From Paenibacillus dendritiformis (lineage in GTDB: Bacteria > Bacillota > Bacilli > Paenibacillales > Paenibacillaceae): a DNA stretch of 64,000 nt. A program made the position numbers and the translations under genes. This document shows positions 53,249 through 62,350 of this stretch, piece by piece (the first letter of the stretch is position 1; the number at the start of each line of letters is the position of its first letter). The stretch lies in the NCBI RefSeq assembly GCF_945605565.1, contig NZ_OX216966.1, forward strand, positions 5,634,001-5,698,000, written 5' to 3'. Below the pieces are notes generated by a model. That model was given only the letters and a program-made list of their open reading frames with translations. It searched no databases and was not told the origin of the DNA.

Positions 53249-54199
53249 TTATGACTTCGACTTCTCGCGGATGACCGGAAGCAGCTTCTTCATGTTCACG
53301 GTGCGCTTCAATTCCCATGTCTCCGGATCGTTCTCGTCATACTGCTCCAAATAAGCGATGACTTCCTTCGTAATCGGCGTCGGCGTTGAAGCGCCGGAGG
53401 TCACGCCGACTATCTGTACCCCATCAAGCCATTCCCGCTTCAATTCCGACAGATCGGAGATGCGGAAGGCTCGCACGCCGGCAATCTCCTCCGACACTTG
53501 GGCCAGCCGGTTCGAGTTGTTGCTTCGCGGATCGCCCACGACGATGACGAGGTCGCAGCTTTTGGCCTGCTCGGCTACCGCCGCCTGTCTCTCCTGCGTC
53601 GCCATGCAGATCTCGTTATGAATCTCCGCCGTCGGGAATCGGGCGATGAGCCGATTCATAATATGCTTGATATCCCACTGGCTCATCGTCGTCTGATTCG
53701 TAATGACGAGGCGATCCGTGCCTACCTTGAGATCGGCGATCTCCGCTTCCGTCTCGATGAGATGCACCTTGTCCGGAGCCACGCCGATGGCGCCCTCCGG
53801 TTCAGGATGCCCTTTTTTGCCGATATAAATAATCTCGTAGCCTTCGGCCGTCTTCTCTCGAATCAGATCATGCGTGCGCGTGACATCGGGACATGTCGCA
53901 TCCACGGTGGTCAGCCCCTTCTCCCGCGCCTTCTTCCGCACTTCCGGCGATACGCCGTGCGCCGTAAAGATCACCGTCCCGGAATCGATCTGATCCAGAA
54001 TATCCAAGCGGTTCGCCCCATCGAGCGTAATAATGCCTTCATCCTCGAACGCATCCGTTACGTGACGGTTATGAACGATCATCCCTAATATATATATCGG
54101 ACGGGGCAAATCCAGATTGCGCGCCGTCTGTTGTGCCAGCACCATCGCATCCACGACGCCATAGCAATAGCCGCGCGGTGTAATCTTCCTGACTTCCAT
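53249..54199 (-). CDS. ispH: 4-hydroxy-3-methylbut-2-enyl diphosphate reductase
   Basis: A 316-residue iron-sulfur enzyme, last step of the MEP isoprenoid pathway, forming IPP and DMAPP from HMBPP. The three cluster Cys residues are in [12 protein letters not shown] (Cys12), [12 protein letters not shown] and [12 protein letters not shown]. Catalytic and binding motifs are also visible ([38 protein letters not shown]). The length and N terminus are those of the Bacilli form. Confidence 0.96.
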   Translation of the reverse strand: MEVRKITPRGYCYGVVDAMVLAQQTARNLDLPRPIYILGMIVHNRHVTDAFEDEGIITLDGANRLDILDQIDSGTVIFTAHGVSPEVRKKAREKGLTTVDATCPDVTRTHDLIREKTAEGYEIIYIGKKGHPEPEGAIGVAPDKVHLIETEAEIADLKVGTDRLVITNQTTMSQWDIKHIMNRLIARFPTAEIHNEICMATQERQAAVAEQAKSCDLVIVVGDPRSNNSNRLAQVSEEIAGVRAFRISDLSELKREWLDGVQIVGVTSGASTPTPITKEVIAYLEQYDENDPETWELKRTVNMKKLLPVIREKSKS

Positions 54200-54247
54200 C
54201 GGTACACCTGCCTCCTCTTTATACTGCGCCTGACATCGGCTCCTCTA

Positions 54248-55714
54248 TTATACCGGATAATCTCCGCTTCCGTCGACCGTAGCCAGCGGCAGCCACACGA
54301 TGAACGACGTTCCTTCGCCCGGCTTCGTGACGACCTCGACCGAACCCCGGTGCTCATCGATAATCCATTTGGCAATCGCCAGCCCCAGTCCGGTGCCCGA
54401 TGTGACGCCGCGCGACACGTCTGCGCGGTAGAAGCGCTCGAAGATGTACGGCACTTCCTTCTCGTTCATGCCGATCCCCGTATCGTCCACTTTGAGGCCG
54501 ATCTGATTGTCCTGACGCAGCGCGGTAAGGCGGACCTTGCCTTCCTGGGTATATTTGAACGCATTCTCAATGAAGATGAACAGCATCTGCTGCAAATAAT
54601 CCTTATTACCGTACACGTACAAATCTTCAAGCACATCGATATTGCCCAGTTCCCATTCGGCCTTGCGCGGCAGGAACTGCGCCCGGCGCACGACCTCCTC
54701 GACCATCGGCTTCAGCTCGACGAGCACCTTGCTCATCACATAGCCGGCATCGGCGCGGGCGAGCGACAGCAAATCATTCACGAGATGGCTCATGCGCTGC
54801 GACTCGTCCGCGATGTCACGCAACGCTTCCAGCGACATCAGCTCCCGTTCGCTCTGGCTCATCTGATTCGGCTCCTGCTGCTGCATCCACATTTTCTGAA
54901 GCAAATCGACATTGCCGCGAATTGTCGTCAACGGCGTCCGCAGCTCATGGGACGCATCGGATACGAACCGGCGCTGGGCCCGATAGGCTTCGTCCAGCTC
55001 GTTATAGAACGTCTCCATCCGGCCCAGCATGCTGTTAATCCGGTCGGTGAGCTGACCAACCTCGTCATCGGGAGGACCTTCGCGCGGAATGCGGACGCTC
55101 AGGTCGGCCCCCTTCTGAATCCGGTCGGTTGCCCGGATAATATTCTCGATCGGCCGCAGCGATTTCTGCGCCAGGAACAGGCCAAGCGAGAAAGCGAGCA
55201 CGATCGTCACCATCGACGCGATGATGAGGATGCTCCGCAGCTCTTTGGTGAACAAGGCTTCGCGCCCGGTGAAGGCGAATACCTGGAAGGCGCCCTCAAC
55301 CTGATCACCTAGCACGATCGCATTTTCATAGACGAGAAATTCATAGCCGTTGACTACGATTTTGCGGTAGCCCTCGTTGATCTGCGACGCCTTCTGCGGC
55401 ATCGGTATATTGAGACCGAGCTCCGACAGATTCGGCGACATGCGCGGCGTTTTGTTGCGGAAGCTCACAATCTGAATGTACAGCTCGGCATCTTCCAGCC
55501 GCTTGACATCGGATTTGGGGACATCGAAGTCGAAGCGATTCTGCAGATCGAGCGTCGGCAGCACCTTCAACTGGTTGACCTGTCCCTGGATGCGGGTCTT
55601 GATATGCGCATATGTGTTGTAGTCGACAAAGGTGTAGATGGCGATTCCGAATAATAGCAATGTAAACGCGAGCAGGACGGAATACCATACCGTAAGCCGC
55701 AGCCGAATCGACAT
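54248..55714 (-). CDS. two-component sensor histidine kinase
   Basis: A 488-residue membrane kinase with a transmembrane helix at about 10-30, an extracytoplasmic domain of about 125 residues and a second helix about 160-185. Then come HAMP (about 186-240), the His phosphoacceptor in VSDASHELRTPLTTIRGN, and an ATPase domain (VFIENAFKYTQEG; DTGIGMNEKEVPYIFERFYR; GTGLGLAIAKWI). Its ATG overlaps the regulator stop by one base. The pair lies downstream of htrA, the arrangement expected of a CssRS/MprAB-like secretion or envelope stress system. Confidence 0.92.
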   Translation of the reverse strand: MSIRLRLTVWYSVLLAFTLLLFGIAIYTFVDYNTYAHIKTRIQGQVNQLKVLPTLDLQNRFDFDVPKSDVKRLEDAELYIQIVSFRNKTPRMSPNLSELGLNIPMPQKASQINEGYRKIVVNGYEFLVYENAIVLGDQVEGAFQVFAFTGREALFTKELRSILIIASMVTIVLAFSLGLFLAQKSLRPIENIIRATDRIQKGADLSVRIPREGPPDDEVGQLTDRINSMLGRMETFYNELDEAYRAQRRFVSDASHELRTPLTTIRGNVDLLQKMWMQQQEPNQMSQSERELMSLEALRDIADESQRMSHLVNDLLSLARADAGYVMSKVLVELKPMVEEVVRRAQFLPRKAEWELGNIDVLEDLYVYGNKDYLQQMLFIFIENAFKYTQEGKVRLTALRQDNQIGLKVDDTGIGMNEKEVPYIFERFYRADVSRGVTSGTGLGLAIAKWIIDEHRGSVEVVTKPGEGTSFIVWLPLATVDGSGDYPV

Positions 55715-56403
55715 TAATGATCTCCTCTCAAGACGTACCCCGTTCCCCGAATGGTCTGGATGATACGCTTGCCTCCATGCTCTTCCGTCTTCTGGCGCAG
55801 CATGGCGATATACACCTCAAGCACATTCGATTCTCCGCTGTAGTCATAGCCCCATATTTTCTCCATAATGACGTCGCGCGGCAGCACCCGCTTCGGATTC
55901 TGCATGAACAGATGGAGCAGCTCGAACTCCTTCGCCGTCAGCTCGATCGGCTTGCCGTCGCGAAGCACCTCGCGGGTATGCAGATCAAGCACGACATCCT
56001 CGAACGCCAGGCGGTGCGTCCCGCCATCGGCCTCCGTCCGGCGGCGCAGCAGAGCGCGCACACGGGCCAGCAGCTCCTCCAGCGCGAACGGCTTGACGAG
56101 ATAATCGTCCGCTCCGAGATCGAGCCCGTGCACCCGGTCCTGCACCTCGTCCTTCGCGGTCAGCATCAGCACCGGCACGCTGCTGCCCGCTTCCCGCAGC
56201 CTCCGGCACACCTCCCAGCCGTCCACCTCGGGCATCATCACGTCAAGGATCAGTAAATCAGGCTCGCGAATCATCATCTCGCGCAAGCCCTCGCTGCCAT
56301 TCGTAGCCGTCCGGACCTCATATCCTTCGAACACCAAGCCACGCCTCAGCATGGACGTAATTTTCTCATCGTCATCCACGACCATAATCGTCGAACGCGT
56401 CAT
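55714..56403 (-). CDS. OmpR-family response regulator
   Basis: A 229-residue regulator. The receiver has Asp54 in LLILDVMMPEVDG and Lys in YLVKPFALEEL. The winged helix (about 130-225) includes ELTAKEFELLHLFMQN and SNVLEVYIAMLRQKTEEHGG. It is coupled to the kinase that follows. It is 160 bases downstream of htrA, whose upstream region carries direct repeats spaced 11 bp, a usual OmpR-family binding pattern. Confidence 0.93.
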   Translation of the reverse strand: MTRSTIMVVDDDEKITSMLRRGLVFEGYEVRTATNGSEGLREMMIREPDLLILDVMMPEVDGWEVCRRLREAGSSVPVLMLTAKDEVQDRVHGLDLGADDYLVKPFALEELLARVRALLRRRTEADGGTHRLAFEDVVLDLHTREVLRDGKPIELTAKEFELLHLFMQNPKRVLPRDVIMEKIWGYDYSGESNVLEVYIAMLRQKTEEHGGKRIIQTIRGTGYVLRGDH

Positions 56404-56564
56404 CCTACCAGCCCCTCTTCACCCGTAGATTACTATTTCTCTTCCTCGCTGCCATTCACCGCCACAATAGCGAAAAGGAAGCCAAGAACGGCGCAGGCCG
56501 TCCTATGCTTCCTCTCCCGCTGCGCCCGGGCCGCAGCCCCCGGATTCGTCATAAGCCGCACGGC

Positions 56565-58208
56565 TTATGGCTGCTGTTGCTGCGACTCAATCTGCTTGTC
56601 GAACTTGTTCCGGTCGCCGAGCTTAATCTTCAATTCCATCTCTTTGCCGTTTCGCACAACCTGCATCGTGACGGTATCGTCAACCTTCTTCTTCTGTATC
56701 GCTTCAATCAATTCCTCTTTGGTCGCGTACTTCGTGCCATCCATACCTACAATAATATCATAGGCGCGCAAATCCGCCTCATAAGACGGCGATCCGAACA
56801 CCACATTGAGCACGAGCGAGCCTTCCACATTTTTGATGCCCATTTCCTGCGCAATATCGCTGGTCATTGTCTGCAGCGTAGCGCCAATGAACGGAATCGG
56901 CTCCTTCGGGATTTCACGGTTCGCCTTCAGATCGTCGACGACCTTCTTGATCACATTCGAAGGGATTGCGAATCCAATGCCCTGCGCCTGCTTGCTGACT
57001 GCGACGTTCATGCCGATGACTTCGCCCTTCATATTCAAGAGCGGTCCGCCCGAGTTGCCGGGATTGATCGACGCGTCCGTCTGCAGCAAATGCTCGTATT
57101 CGCGGGCGCTGCCATTGTCATCGACATTGATCGAGCGCTCGCGGGCGCTCAGCACGCCAGAAGTCACCGTATGGTCGAAGCCGGACGGGTTCCCGATCGC
57201 GACGACCTGCTCCCCGACCTGCGCCGCATCGGAATCGCCCAGCGGCACCGTTGGAAAATCGCCTTCGCCCTCAATCTTGATGACCGCCAGGTCCAGATCC
57301 TTGCTCTGACCGAGCAGCGTCCCCTTGAGCGGCTTCTTGTAGCCTTCCACCGTAACCTGGATGACTTCCGCCCCGGAGATAACATGCTGGTTCGTCAAAA
57401 TATAGCCCGACTTATCGAAGATGAAGCCGGTCCCGATGCCAAGCGGCTGCAGCTGCTGGCTCTGGCTCGAGCTGTTGTTCCCGCTGCCGCCGAAAGAATC
57501 GCCGAAGAACTGGCGGAAGAACGGATCGTTCATCCAAGGGTTGTTGCCATAGCCGTTCTGCGTGCTAACGCGGGCCAACGTCTCGATTTTGACCACCGCC
57601 GGACTCGTCTTCTTCACCACCTCCGGCACGCTGCTGGCGCCGTTCGGGAACGGAACCGGCGTCCCGTTGGTCACGACCGCGCTCTCCGACGGGCTGGCCG
57701 TGCTCGCCAGCTCCTGTCTTCCCGTGAACAGATTGGTGGTGTCCGCTGCATACATCAAGCCGGTGATGACCAGCATTCCTGCCAGGAAGGAAGCGAACAT
57801 CGCGCGGAAAGAAGTTCCCCGCTTCCGCTTCGGCTCGTTGAACTGCCAGTTGCCCTGCGGCGGCTGGGGAGGCATGTTGCCTCCGCCCTCTCCGGAATGG
57901 AAGCTGGAGCCGGCTCCTTGACCGGTCGCTCTGGAGAACGGCATCGGCTTGACGGGAGCAGGAGGCGTAACCTCTACTTCACTCACCTTGCCGGATGTCT
58001 CCGTCGTTGTTGTGCTGCCTTCGGATTGTTTGACGGACTGATAAGGGCCGTAAGCGAAATAATAAGCGCCGCCATCCTCCGGCTTATGCGCCTTGGCCTC
58101 GCCCGCCTGCGGGCCGTCCTGCGCGCTTCGGGTCTCATCCGATGCTGTTGTATAAGAATCCGAATCGGTGTCGGATGTAAAAAATAATTTGCGGCGTTGT
58201 TCGTCCAT
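56565..58208 (-). CDS. htrA: HtrA/DegP-like membrane serine protease
   Basis: A 547-residue membrane-anchored protease. A disordered cytosolic N terminus (about residues 1-130) precedes one transmembrane helix (about 135-155). The trypsin-like domain has the triad His (LTNQHVISGAEV), Asp (KDLDLAVIKIE) and Ser (INPGNSGGPLLN). A single PDZ domain follows (about 430-520), then a Gln-rich tail. It degrades or chaperones misfolded secreted proteins. GGGAGGTAAG precedes the ATG. The stop lies in a small hairpin (CATAAGCC/GGCTTATG). Confidence 0.94.
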   Translation of the reverse strand: MDEQRRKLFFTSDTDSDSYTTASDETRSAQDGPQAGEAKAHKPEDGGAYYFAYGPYQSVKQSEGSTTTTETSGKVSEVEVTPPAPVKPMPFSRATGQGAGSSFHSGEGGGNMPPQPPQGNWQFNEPKRKRGTSFRAMFASFLAGMLVITGLMYAADTTNLFTGRQELASTASPSESAVVTNGTPVPFPNGASSVPEVVKKTSPAVVKIETLARVSTQNGYGNNPWMNDPFFRQFFGDSFGGSGNNSSSQSQQLQPLGIGTGFIFDKSGYILTNQHVISGAEVIQVTVEGYKKPLKGTLLGQSKDLDLAVIKIEGEGDFPTVPLGDSDAAQVGEQVVAIGNPSGFDHTVTSGVLSARERSINVDDNGSAREYEHLLQTDASINPGNSGGPLLNMKGEVIGMNVAVSKQAQGIGFAIPSNVIKKVVDDLKANREIPKEPIPFIGATLQTMTSDIAQEMGIKNVEGSLVLNVVFGSPSYEADLRAYDIIVGMDGTKYATKEELIEAIQKKKVDDTVTMQVVRNGKEMELKIKLGDRNKFDKQIESQQQQP

Positions 58209-58282
58209 AGTTCTTACCTCCCAATAAGCTGATCTTCACTCGAATCAACAAGCGTTCTGTGGTGTGAATGATATATTTATAT

Positions 58283-58324
58283 ATTGTACCATCAACCTTA
58301 AACTCAGCTTAAAAAGATTATAAA
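58283..58324 (-). promoter_or_regulatory. htrA promoter region with 11-bp-spaced direct repeats
   Basis: In plus-strand terms CTTAAA occurs at 58297-58302 and 58308-58313, and a weaker TATAAA at 58319-58324, each 11 bp apart. A minus-strand -10 candidate TACAAT is at 58283-58288. No good -35 exists, so the promoter may depend on an activator. Confidence 0.45.
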
Positions 58325-58394
58325 ACCCAATAAAAAGATATGCCGCCGGCAAGCGGCCGCATGCTCGCAGCGGCAGCCCGCAGGCCGGATATGG

Positions 58395-58423
58395 ACGCAA
58401 AAAACAGGCCCTTGGACCTGTTT
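58395..58423 (-). terminator. terminator of the yugN-like gene
   Basis: On the minus strand AAACAGG and CCTGTTT pair around an eight-base loop, followed by TTTG. It lies 25 bases after the stop. Confidence 0.8.
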
Positions 58424-58447
58424 TACGATTCGAACGGGCCGGCGCCG

Positions 58448-58864
58448 CTAACTCATCCGCCCCAATACATTTTCTGCTTCATCAAGCTTCGTCCGCGCCC
58501 GGTGCATTTCGGCCGGGGATAGCGAAGCGTCCGGATTGGACGGCGCCTGGAACTGATTCACGACGGCGCCGAACAGCTGCACGCCAGCATCCGGATCATT
58601 GCCGACCCGGTACTCGTGCTTCAGCACGAATGGCTGCTTCATCTGAACGAATACCGATTCGTTGGCTTCCCCATCGAACGGACCGTTCACCGCCGTGAAC
58701 GGAAGACGGAGCCACAAGGTGCGATCCTCATTCAAGGCGCAATCGAAGCTGCCTCCTTCATAATTCCAATTGCCGGAGACGGCGAAGCCGATCGGCTCCA
58801 ACACGCGCACCAGTTCATCGGTGCCGAACTTGCGGCCGACGAACTTCCCTTCCAACTGCTGCAT
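58448..58864 (-). CDS. YugN-like family protein
   Basis: A 138-residue soluble protein resembling Bacillus YugN: ELVRVLEPIGFAVSGNWNYE near the N terminus, FDCALNEDRTLWLRLPFTAV, and a C-terminal helical segment. The function is unknown. Two Mets compete: GGAGG lies nine bases before ATG 58864 and four before 58873; I chose the former. It is 36 bases downstream of liaR and could be read through from that operon. Confidence 0.75.
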   Translation of the reverse strand: MQQLEGKFVGRKFGTDELVRVLEPIGFAVSGNWNYEGGSFDCALNEDRTLWLRLPFTAVNGPFDGEANESVFVQMKQPFVLKHEYRVGNDPDAGVQLFGAVVNQFQAPSNPDASLSPAEMHRARTKLDEAENVLGRMS

Positions 58865-58900
58865 GGCATGCAACCTCCTTCCTCCTTATTGTGGACGAAG

Positions 58901-59569
58901 TCAGTCGCTTTTAACCCAACCTTTGCGGTGCGCATGGACGGCGAGCTGCGTCCGATCCTGCACCTCGCATTTCATGAGCAGATTGGAGACATGCGTCTTC
59001 ACTGTCTTGATGCTGATGTGAAGCTCTTCGGCGATGTCCTTGTTCGTCTTCCCGTCGGCGATAAGCAGCAGCACTTCCCGCTCCCGCTCGGTCAACGCCT
59101 CATCATCCGACTGCGACGCCTGCTTGCGCAAGCCGCGGGTCAGCGCCTGCGACACCTCTCCGCTCATCACCGGCATGCCACGCACGGCGCCGCGGAGGGC
59201 ATAGACCAGTTCCTCGGCGGATACGGTCTTCAGCACATAACTGATTGCCCCGGCCTGAATCGCTTCGAATACTTGATTATCCTCCATGAAGCTCGTCAGC
59301 ATGACGATCTTCAGCTCCGGGTAGCGGCGCGTCAGTTCCCGCGTCGCCTCGACGCCGTTCATGTCCGGCATCATCAGATCCATCAGGATGAGATCGGGCA
59401 GCCGCTCTCCCCGCTCGGCCCGGGCCGAGATCGACTGAATCGCTTCAAGCCCGCCTCCGGCTTCCCCGATGACCTCAATTTCCGGATCCAGCATCAAATA
59501 CGTCTTCAGTCCCATTCGGACCATCTCATGGTCATCCACGAGAAATACGGTCATCACCGTCTGTTCCAC
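58901..59569 (-). CDS. liaR: LiaR-type response regulator
   Basis: A 222-residue NarL/LuxR-family regulator. The receiver has its Asp in LILMDLMMPDMNG. The C-terminal LuxR helix-turn-helix is clear (ALTEREREVLLLIADGKTNK, then ISIKTVKTHVSNLL). It starts at GTG 59569, overlapping the kinase stop (TAGTG) after GGAGGG. With liaF and liaS it forms the cell-envelope stress module responsive to lipid II-binding antibiotics. Confidence 0.93.
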   Translation of the reverse strand: MEQTVMTVFLVDDHEMVRMGLKTYLMLDPEIEVIGEAGGGLEAIQSISARAERGERLPDLILMDLMMPDMNGVEATRELTRRYPELKIVMLTSFMEDNQVFEAIQAGAISYVLKTVSAEELVYALRGAVRGMPVMSGEVSQALTRGLRKQASQSDDEALTEREREVLLLIADGKTNKDIAEELHISIKTVKTHVSNLLMKCEVQDRTQLAVHAHRKGWVKSD

Positions 59570-60702
59570 TAAGAAATCCCTCCGTCTCCGTCCCGCTCAT
59601 CCTGCTCCGCGCCGCTTCCCGTCTTCAATCCGGTACCTGGCGATACTGTCTCCTCCGCCTCTTCCTCTTCTTCGCGAAATAAGGGGATATGAACGCGAAT
59701 CGTCGTTCCTGCGCCAGGCTGACTGATGACGTCCAGATTGCCGCCCAGCTTGTCTACCCGTTCCTTCATCGTCGTCAGCCCGTAGCTTCCGGTCTTATAG
59801 GACGCGCCCTGCAGATCGAAGCCCTGGCCGTCATCCGCGATGGCCAGGATGAGCTGCGCCGGCGTCGCGTGCATTGTAAGCGTAACCTGCGTGGCGCGCG
59901 CATGCTTCACGACATTGGCCATCGCCTCCTGAATCATCAGGAAGCTCTGGTGCTCGATCGCCTCGGACAGCTTGATGTTCATGTCGATATCGAACTTGCC
60001 CTGAAGCCCGTTCTGCCGGCAGTAGTCGGGGAACCAGTGATCGAGCGCCTCCTGGAGCGTGCGCCCGTCCAGCTCCAATGGGCGGAGCTGGGCGATCAGG
60101 CTGCGCATTTGCCGTTGGGCGATATGCGACATCTGGATCAGTTGGTTGACTACCATTTCCGCCCGCTTCATATCCCGTTCCATCACTTTGGGCAGAGAAG
60201 AAGAGGCCATATGCAGGGCGAACAGCTGCTGGCTGACCGTATCATGCAGATCTCTGGCCAGCCTGCGGCGTTCTTCCAGCACAACCGCCTCGCATTCCTT
60301 CTCCCGATCCATCACCTGCTGCTCCGACATCTTCTGCAGCAGGCGCAGCTTCTTCTCCATCGCGTCGACCATCGTATTGAAGTCTTCATAGAGCCGATCG
60401 AAGGACGCGTCGTCGCCGAACGGAATCCGCTCCGACCAATTGCCCTTGATCACTTGCATCATGCTCAGATGCAGCACGTCGAGGCGGCGCTGCAGCCGGA
60501 CGCCGGCGACATAGCCCATTATGAGCGACACGACGATGACCGTGCTGATGCCGAACAGCCACCAGTTCATGCCGTGGTACCATGCGCCTCCGTACACAAT
60601 GCCAATCCAGAAGACGCTCATAATAAGGCCGCCGGAGATAAGAAAGGTAAGGAGAAGCTCCCATTTGACACTCCGGGAGCGGCGAACCCAATTCATCAGC
60701 AT
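59569..60702 (-). CDS. liaS: LiaS-type sensor histidine kinase
   Basis: A 377-residue intramembrane-sensing kinase. Two transmembrane helices (about residues 15-60) enclose only a short external loop. Then follow HAMP, the HisKA_3 motif ARDLHDTVSQQLFALHMASS with its phospho-His, and an ATPase domain (EAMANVVKHARATQVTL; DDGQGFDLQG; GLTTMKERVDKLGGNL). Such kinases depend on LiaF for inhibition. The Pro/Glu-rich C-terminal tail is not conserved. Confidence 0.93.
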   Translation of the reverse strand: MLMNWVRRSRSVKWELLLTFLISGGLIMSVFWIGIVYGGAWYHGMNWWLFGISTVIVVSLIMGYVAGVRLQRRLDVLHLSMMQVIKGNWSERIPFGDDASFDRLYEDFNTMVDAMEKKLRLLQKMSEQQVMDREKECEAVVLEERRRLARDLHDTVSQQLFALHMASSSLPKVMERDMKRAEMVVNQLIQMSHIAQRQMRSLIAQLRPLELDGRTLQEALDHWFPDYCRQNGLQGKFDIDMNIKLSEAIEHQSFLMIQEAMANVVKHARATQVTLTMHATPAQLILAIADDGQGFDLQGASYKTGSYGLTTMKERVDKLGGNLDVISQPGAGTTIRVHIPLFREEEEEAEETVSPGTGLKTGSGAEQDERDGDGGIS

Positions 60703-60704
60703 CG

Positions 60705-61670
60705 TTACCCTACCCTTGTCACCTTCACATCACCGATGAACGTGCTTACGACGATGCGAATTTTTTTGCCAGCCTCATAGAAATAAGGAGTCTCCATCTG
60801 GACGCTGCTCATAAATCCGTCCTTCTTTTGGTCGAATATTTTGACATCGCCCAGGAAGGAACTCGACGTTACGACAACCCCCAAATCCATATCGTTCGGA
60901 ACGAATACCTTCACGTCTCCGATGAACGAGGAGACCGTAATCTTCGTCTCTCCGTAAGGAACCTGCGCCTTCGTCAAGTCTATGAACGTATCGCCGATAA
61001 AATGAGAGAGATTCGTCGGCTTCAGCTCCCAATAATCGCTGCCCAGATGGGTATCGCCGATGAACGCCGATTTGTGAAGCGTATCCCGCTTCGGGCTGCC
61101 TGACATGCCTCCCATCGGAGGCGGCGGCGGAACCGAACCGGCGAAGGAGCCTGATTGACCATGGAAATCACTCTTCTTCGGCTCTTTTTTCGTATAATTC
61201 GTGCCGAATTGCTCATCGAACTTGCTGTCGAAATCATAGTCCGTCGGCGGCGGTGGCGGAGGCGGCGGGGCCTGCGTATGGGCATCGTATCCCCAATCGT
61301 CCTCCTTCCAGTCCTTCCGGCGATGACGCTCCCGGTCAGGCCGCGGATAATCCCGCTTCTTGAACAGCATCCATACCCCGCCCACGATAAGGGCAAGCGG
61401 GAACAGCATTTTGAAGAAATCGCCCGGCGACATATAAATGTAGCCCAGATTCGACAGCAGGAAGTAGCCGCCGACGCCAAGCAGAATGACTCCCCAGAAG
61501 GCGCCATGCAGGAGCGAATTCAATCCAATGATGATCAAAATGGCCGGCCAGAAGGTGCGGAACAGCTCGCCGATGCTTATATCGATGTAGCCTAACTGGC
61601 TGAGCATAAAGAAAGCACCGAGCGCGATGAGCACCAGACCGCCGAACCATCGTCCCCGATTATGTTGCAT
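60705..61670 (-). CDS. liaF: LiaF-like envelope stress inhibitor
   Basis: A 321-residue membrane protein. About four transmembrane segments fill residues 5-110 and a Pro-rich linker follows (seven Pro in a row near residue 138). The C-terminal LiaF/DUF2154 domain (about 205-321) shows the repeated FIGDT/FIGDV pattern: SAFIGDTHLGS, FIGDTFIDL, SSFIGDVKVFVP, STFIGDVKVTRVG. In Bacillus, LiaF keeps LiaS inactive. It is first in liaF-liaS-liaR; the liaIH effector genes are not present here. Confidence 0.92.
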   Translation of the reverse strand: MQHNRGRWFGGLVLIALGAFFMLSQLGYIDISIGELFRTFWPAILIIIGLNSLLHGAFWGVILLGVGGYFLLSNLGYIYMSPGDFFKMLFPLALIVGGVWMLFKKRDYPRPDRERHRRKDWKEDDWGYDAHTQAPPPPPPPPTDYDFDSKFDEQFGTNYTKKEPKKSDFHGQSGSFAGSVPPPPPMGGMSGSPKRDTLHKSAFIGDTHLGSDYWELKPTNLSHFIGDTFIDLTKAQVPYGETKITVSSFIGDVKVFVPNDMDLGVVVTSSSFLGDVKIFDQKKDGFMSSVQMETPYFYEAGKKIRIVVSTFIGDVKVTRVG

Positions 61671-61752
61671 GTTTCATCCCTCGCTTCTATCCTAATGCGG
61701 CTCAAGTTCATGCCGCTTCATGTATCTCTAGTGTAAGGGATGACTCGTCCGG

Positions 61753-61869
61753 ACGCCAGCGGCGTGAGGTTGAAATCCGCCTCGGTCTCCAGACCGAGGG
61801 GATGGAAGCTGATTCCAGCTTCTTAGGGTCACCGCCTGTTGACTCTGCCAACAGGCATAGCAGGAGGCG
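61753..61869. other. cluster of four hairpins (possible structured RNA or IS-end remnant)
   Basis: Four consecutive stem-loops in 104 bases: ACGCC/GGCGT (61753-61765), CCTCGGTCT/AGACCGAGG (61780-61799), GAAGCTG/CAGCTTC (61805-61822) and GCCTGTTG/CAACAGGC (61834-61856). CGCCTC at 61778 can also pair with GAGGCG at 61864. All but the first have seven to nine perfect pairs. It lies between the divergent liaF and gntR genes, so it is not an obvious terminator. Confidence 0.6.
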
Positions 61870-61899
61870 TTCAGAGCGACCTGGTTATTAGCGTTGTTA

Positions 61900-61947
61900 T
61901 TGACAATGATGTGCTGTGTGTATATGATGTGTATGTAATACATGCAC
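61900..61947 (+). promoter_or_regulatory. promoter and GntR operator of the ABC operon
   Basis: TTGACA (61900-61905) and TATGAT (61923-61928) are 17 bases apart. GTGTATGTAATACATGCAC (61929-61947) is a 19-bp palindrome with one mismatched pair, directly after the -10, a repressing position suited to the adjacent GntR protein. Confidence 0.75.
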
Positions 61948-61969
61948 AGTTGATATTGATGGAGGTCAC

Positions 61970-62350
61970 ATGAAAATTATAATTTCCAACGTATCCGATC
62001 CGCCGATTTATCAGCAAATCAAGGACCAGATCAAGGATGCCATCCTGTACGGCGAGCTGAAGGAGGGCGAATTGCTCCCATCCATTCGGGCGCTGGCCAA
62101 CGATCTGCATGTGAGCGTGCTGACGACGCGGAGAGTGTATGATGAACTGGAATCCGAAGGATTTATTACAACAAGGCCGGGCAAAGGCTCCTTTGTCGCA
62201 AAGGAGAACCTGGAGCTATTGCTGGAATCGAAGCGGCATATGGTTGAAGTCAAGCTGACAGAAGCATGGACAACCGCTCGCGCGCTCGGAATCAGCAAGG
62301 AAGAACTCGTGGCCATGATGGAGATACTTTTCGAGGAGGAAGACCAATGA
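61970..62350 (+). CDS. GntR-family regulator, YtrA type
   Basis: A 126-residue repressor: an N-terminal GntR winged helix (about residues 10-75; PPIYQQIKDQIKDAILYGEL, SIRALANDLHVSVLTTRRVY) and a short helical tail for dimerisation, the YtrA subfamily layout. It has no ligand domain. It heads an operon with an ATP-binding protein and a permease, overlapping the former by four bases (ATGA). YtrA regulators usually control such export systems under cell-wall antibiotic stress. Confidence 0.93.
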   Translation: MKIIISNVSDPPIYQQIKDQIKDAILYGELKEGELLPSIRALANDLHVSVLTTRRVYDELESEGFITTRPGKGSFVAKENLELLLESKRHMVEVKLTEAWTTARALGISKEELVAMMEILFEEEDQ

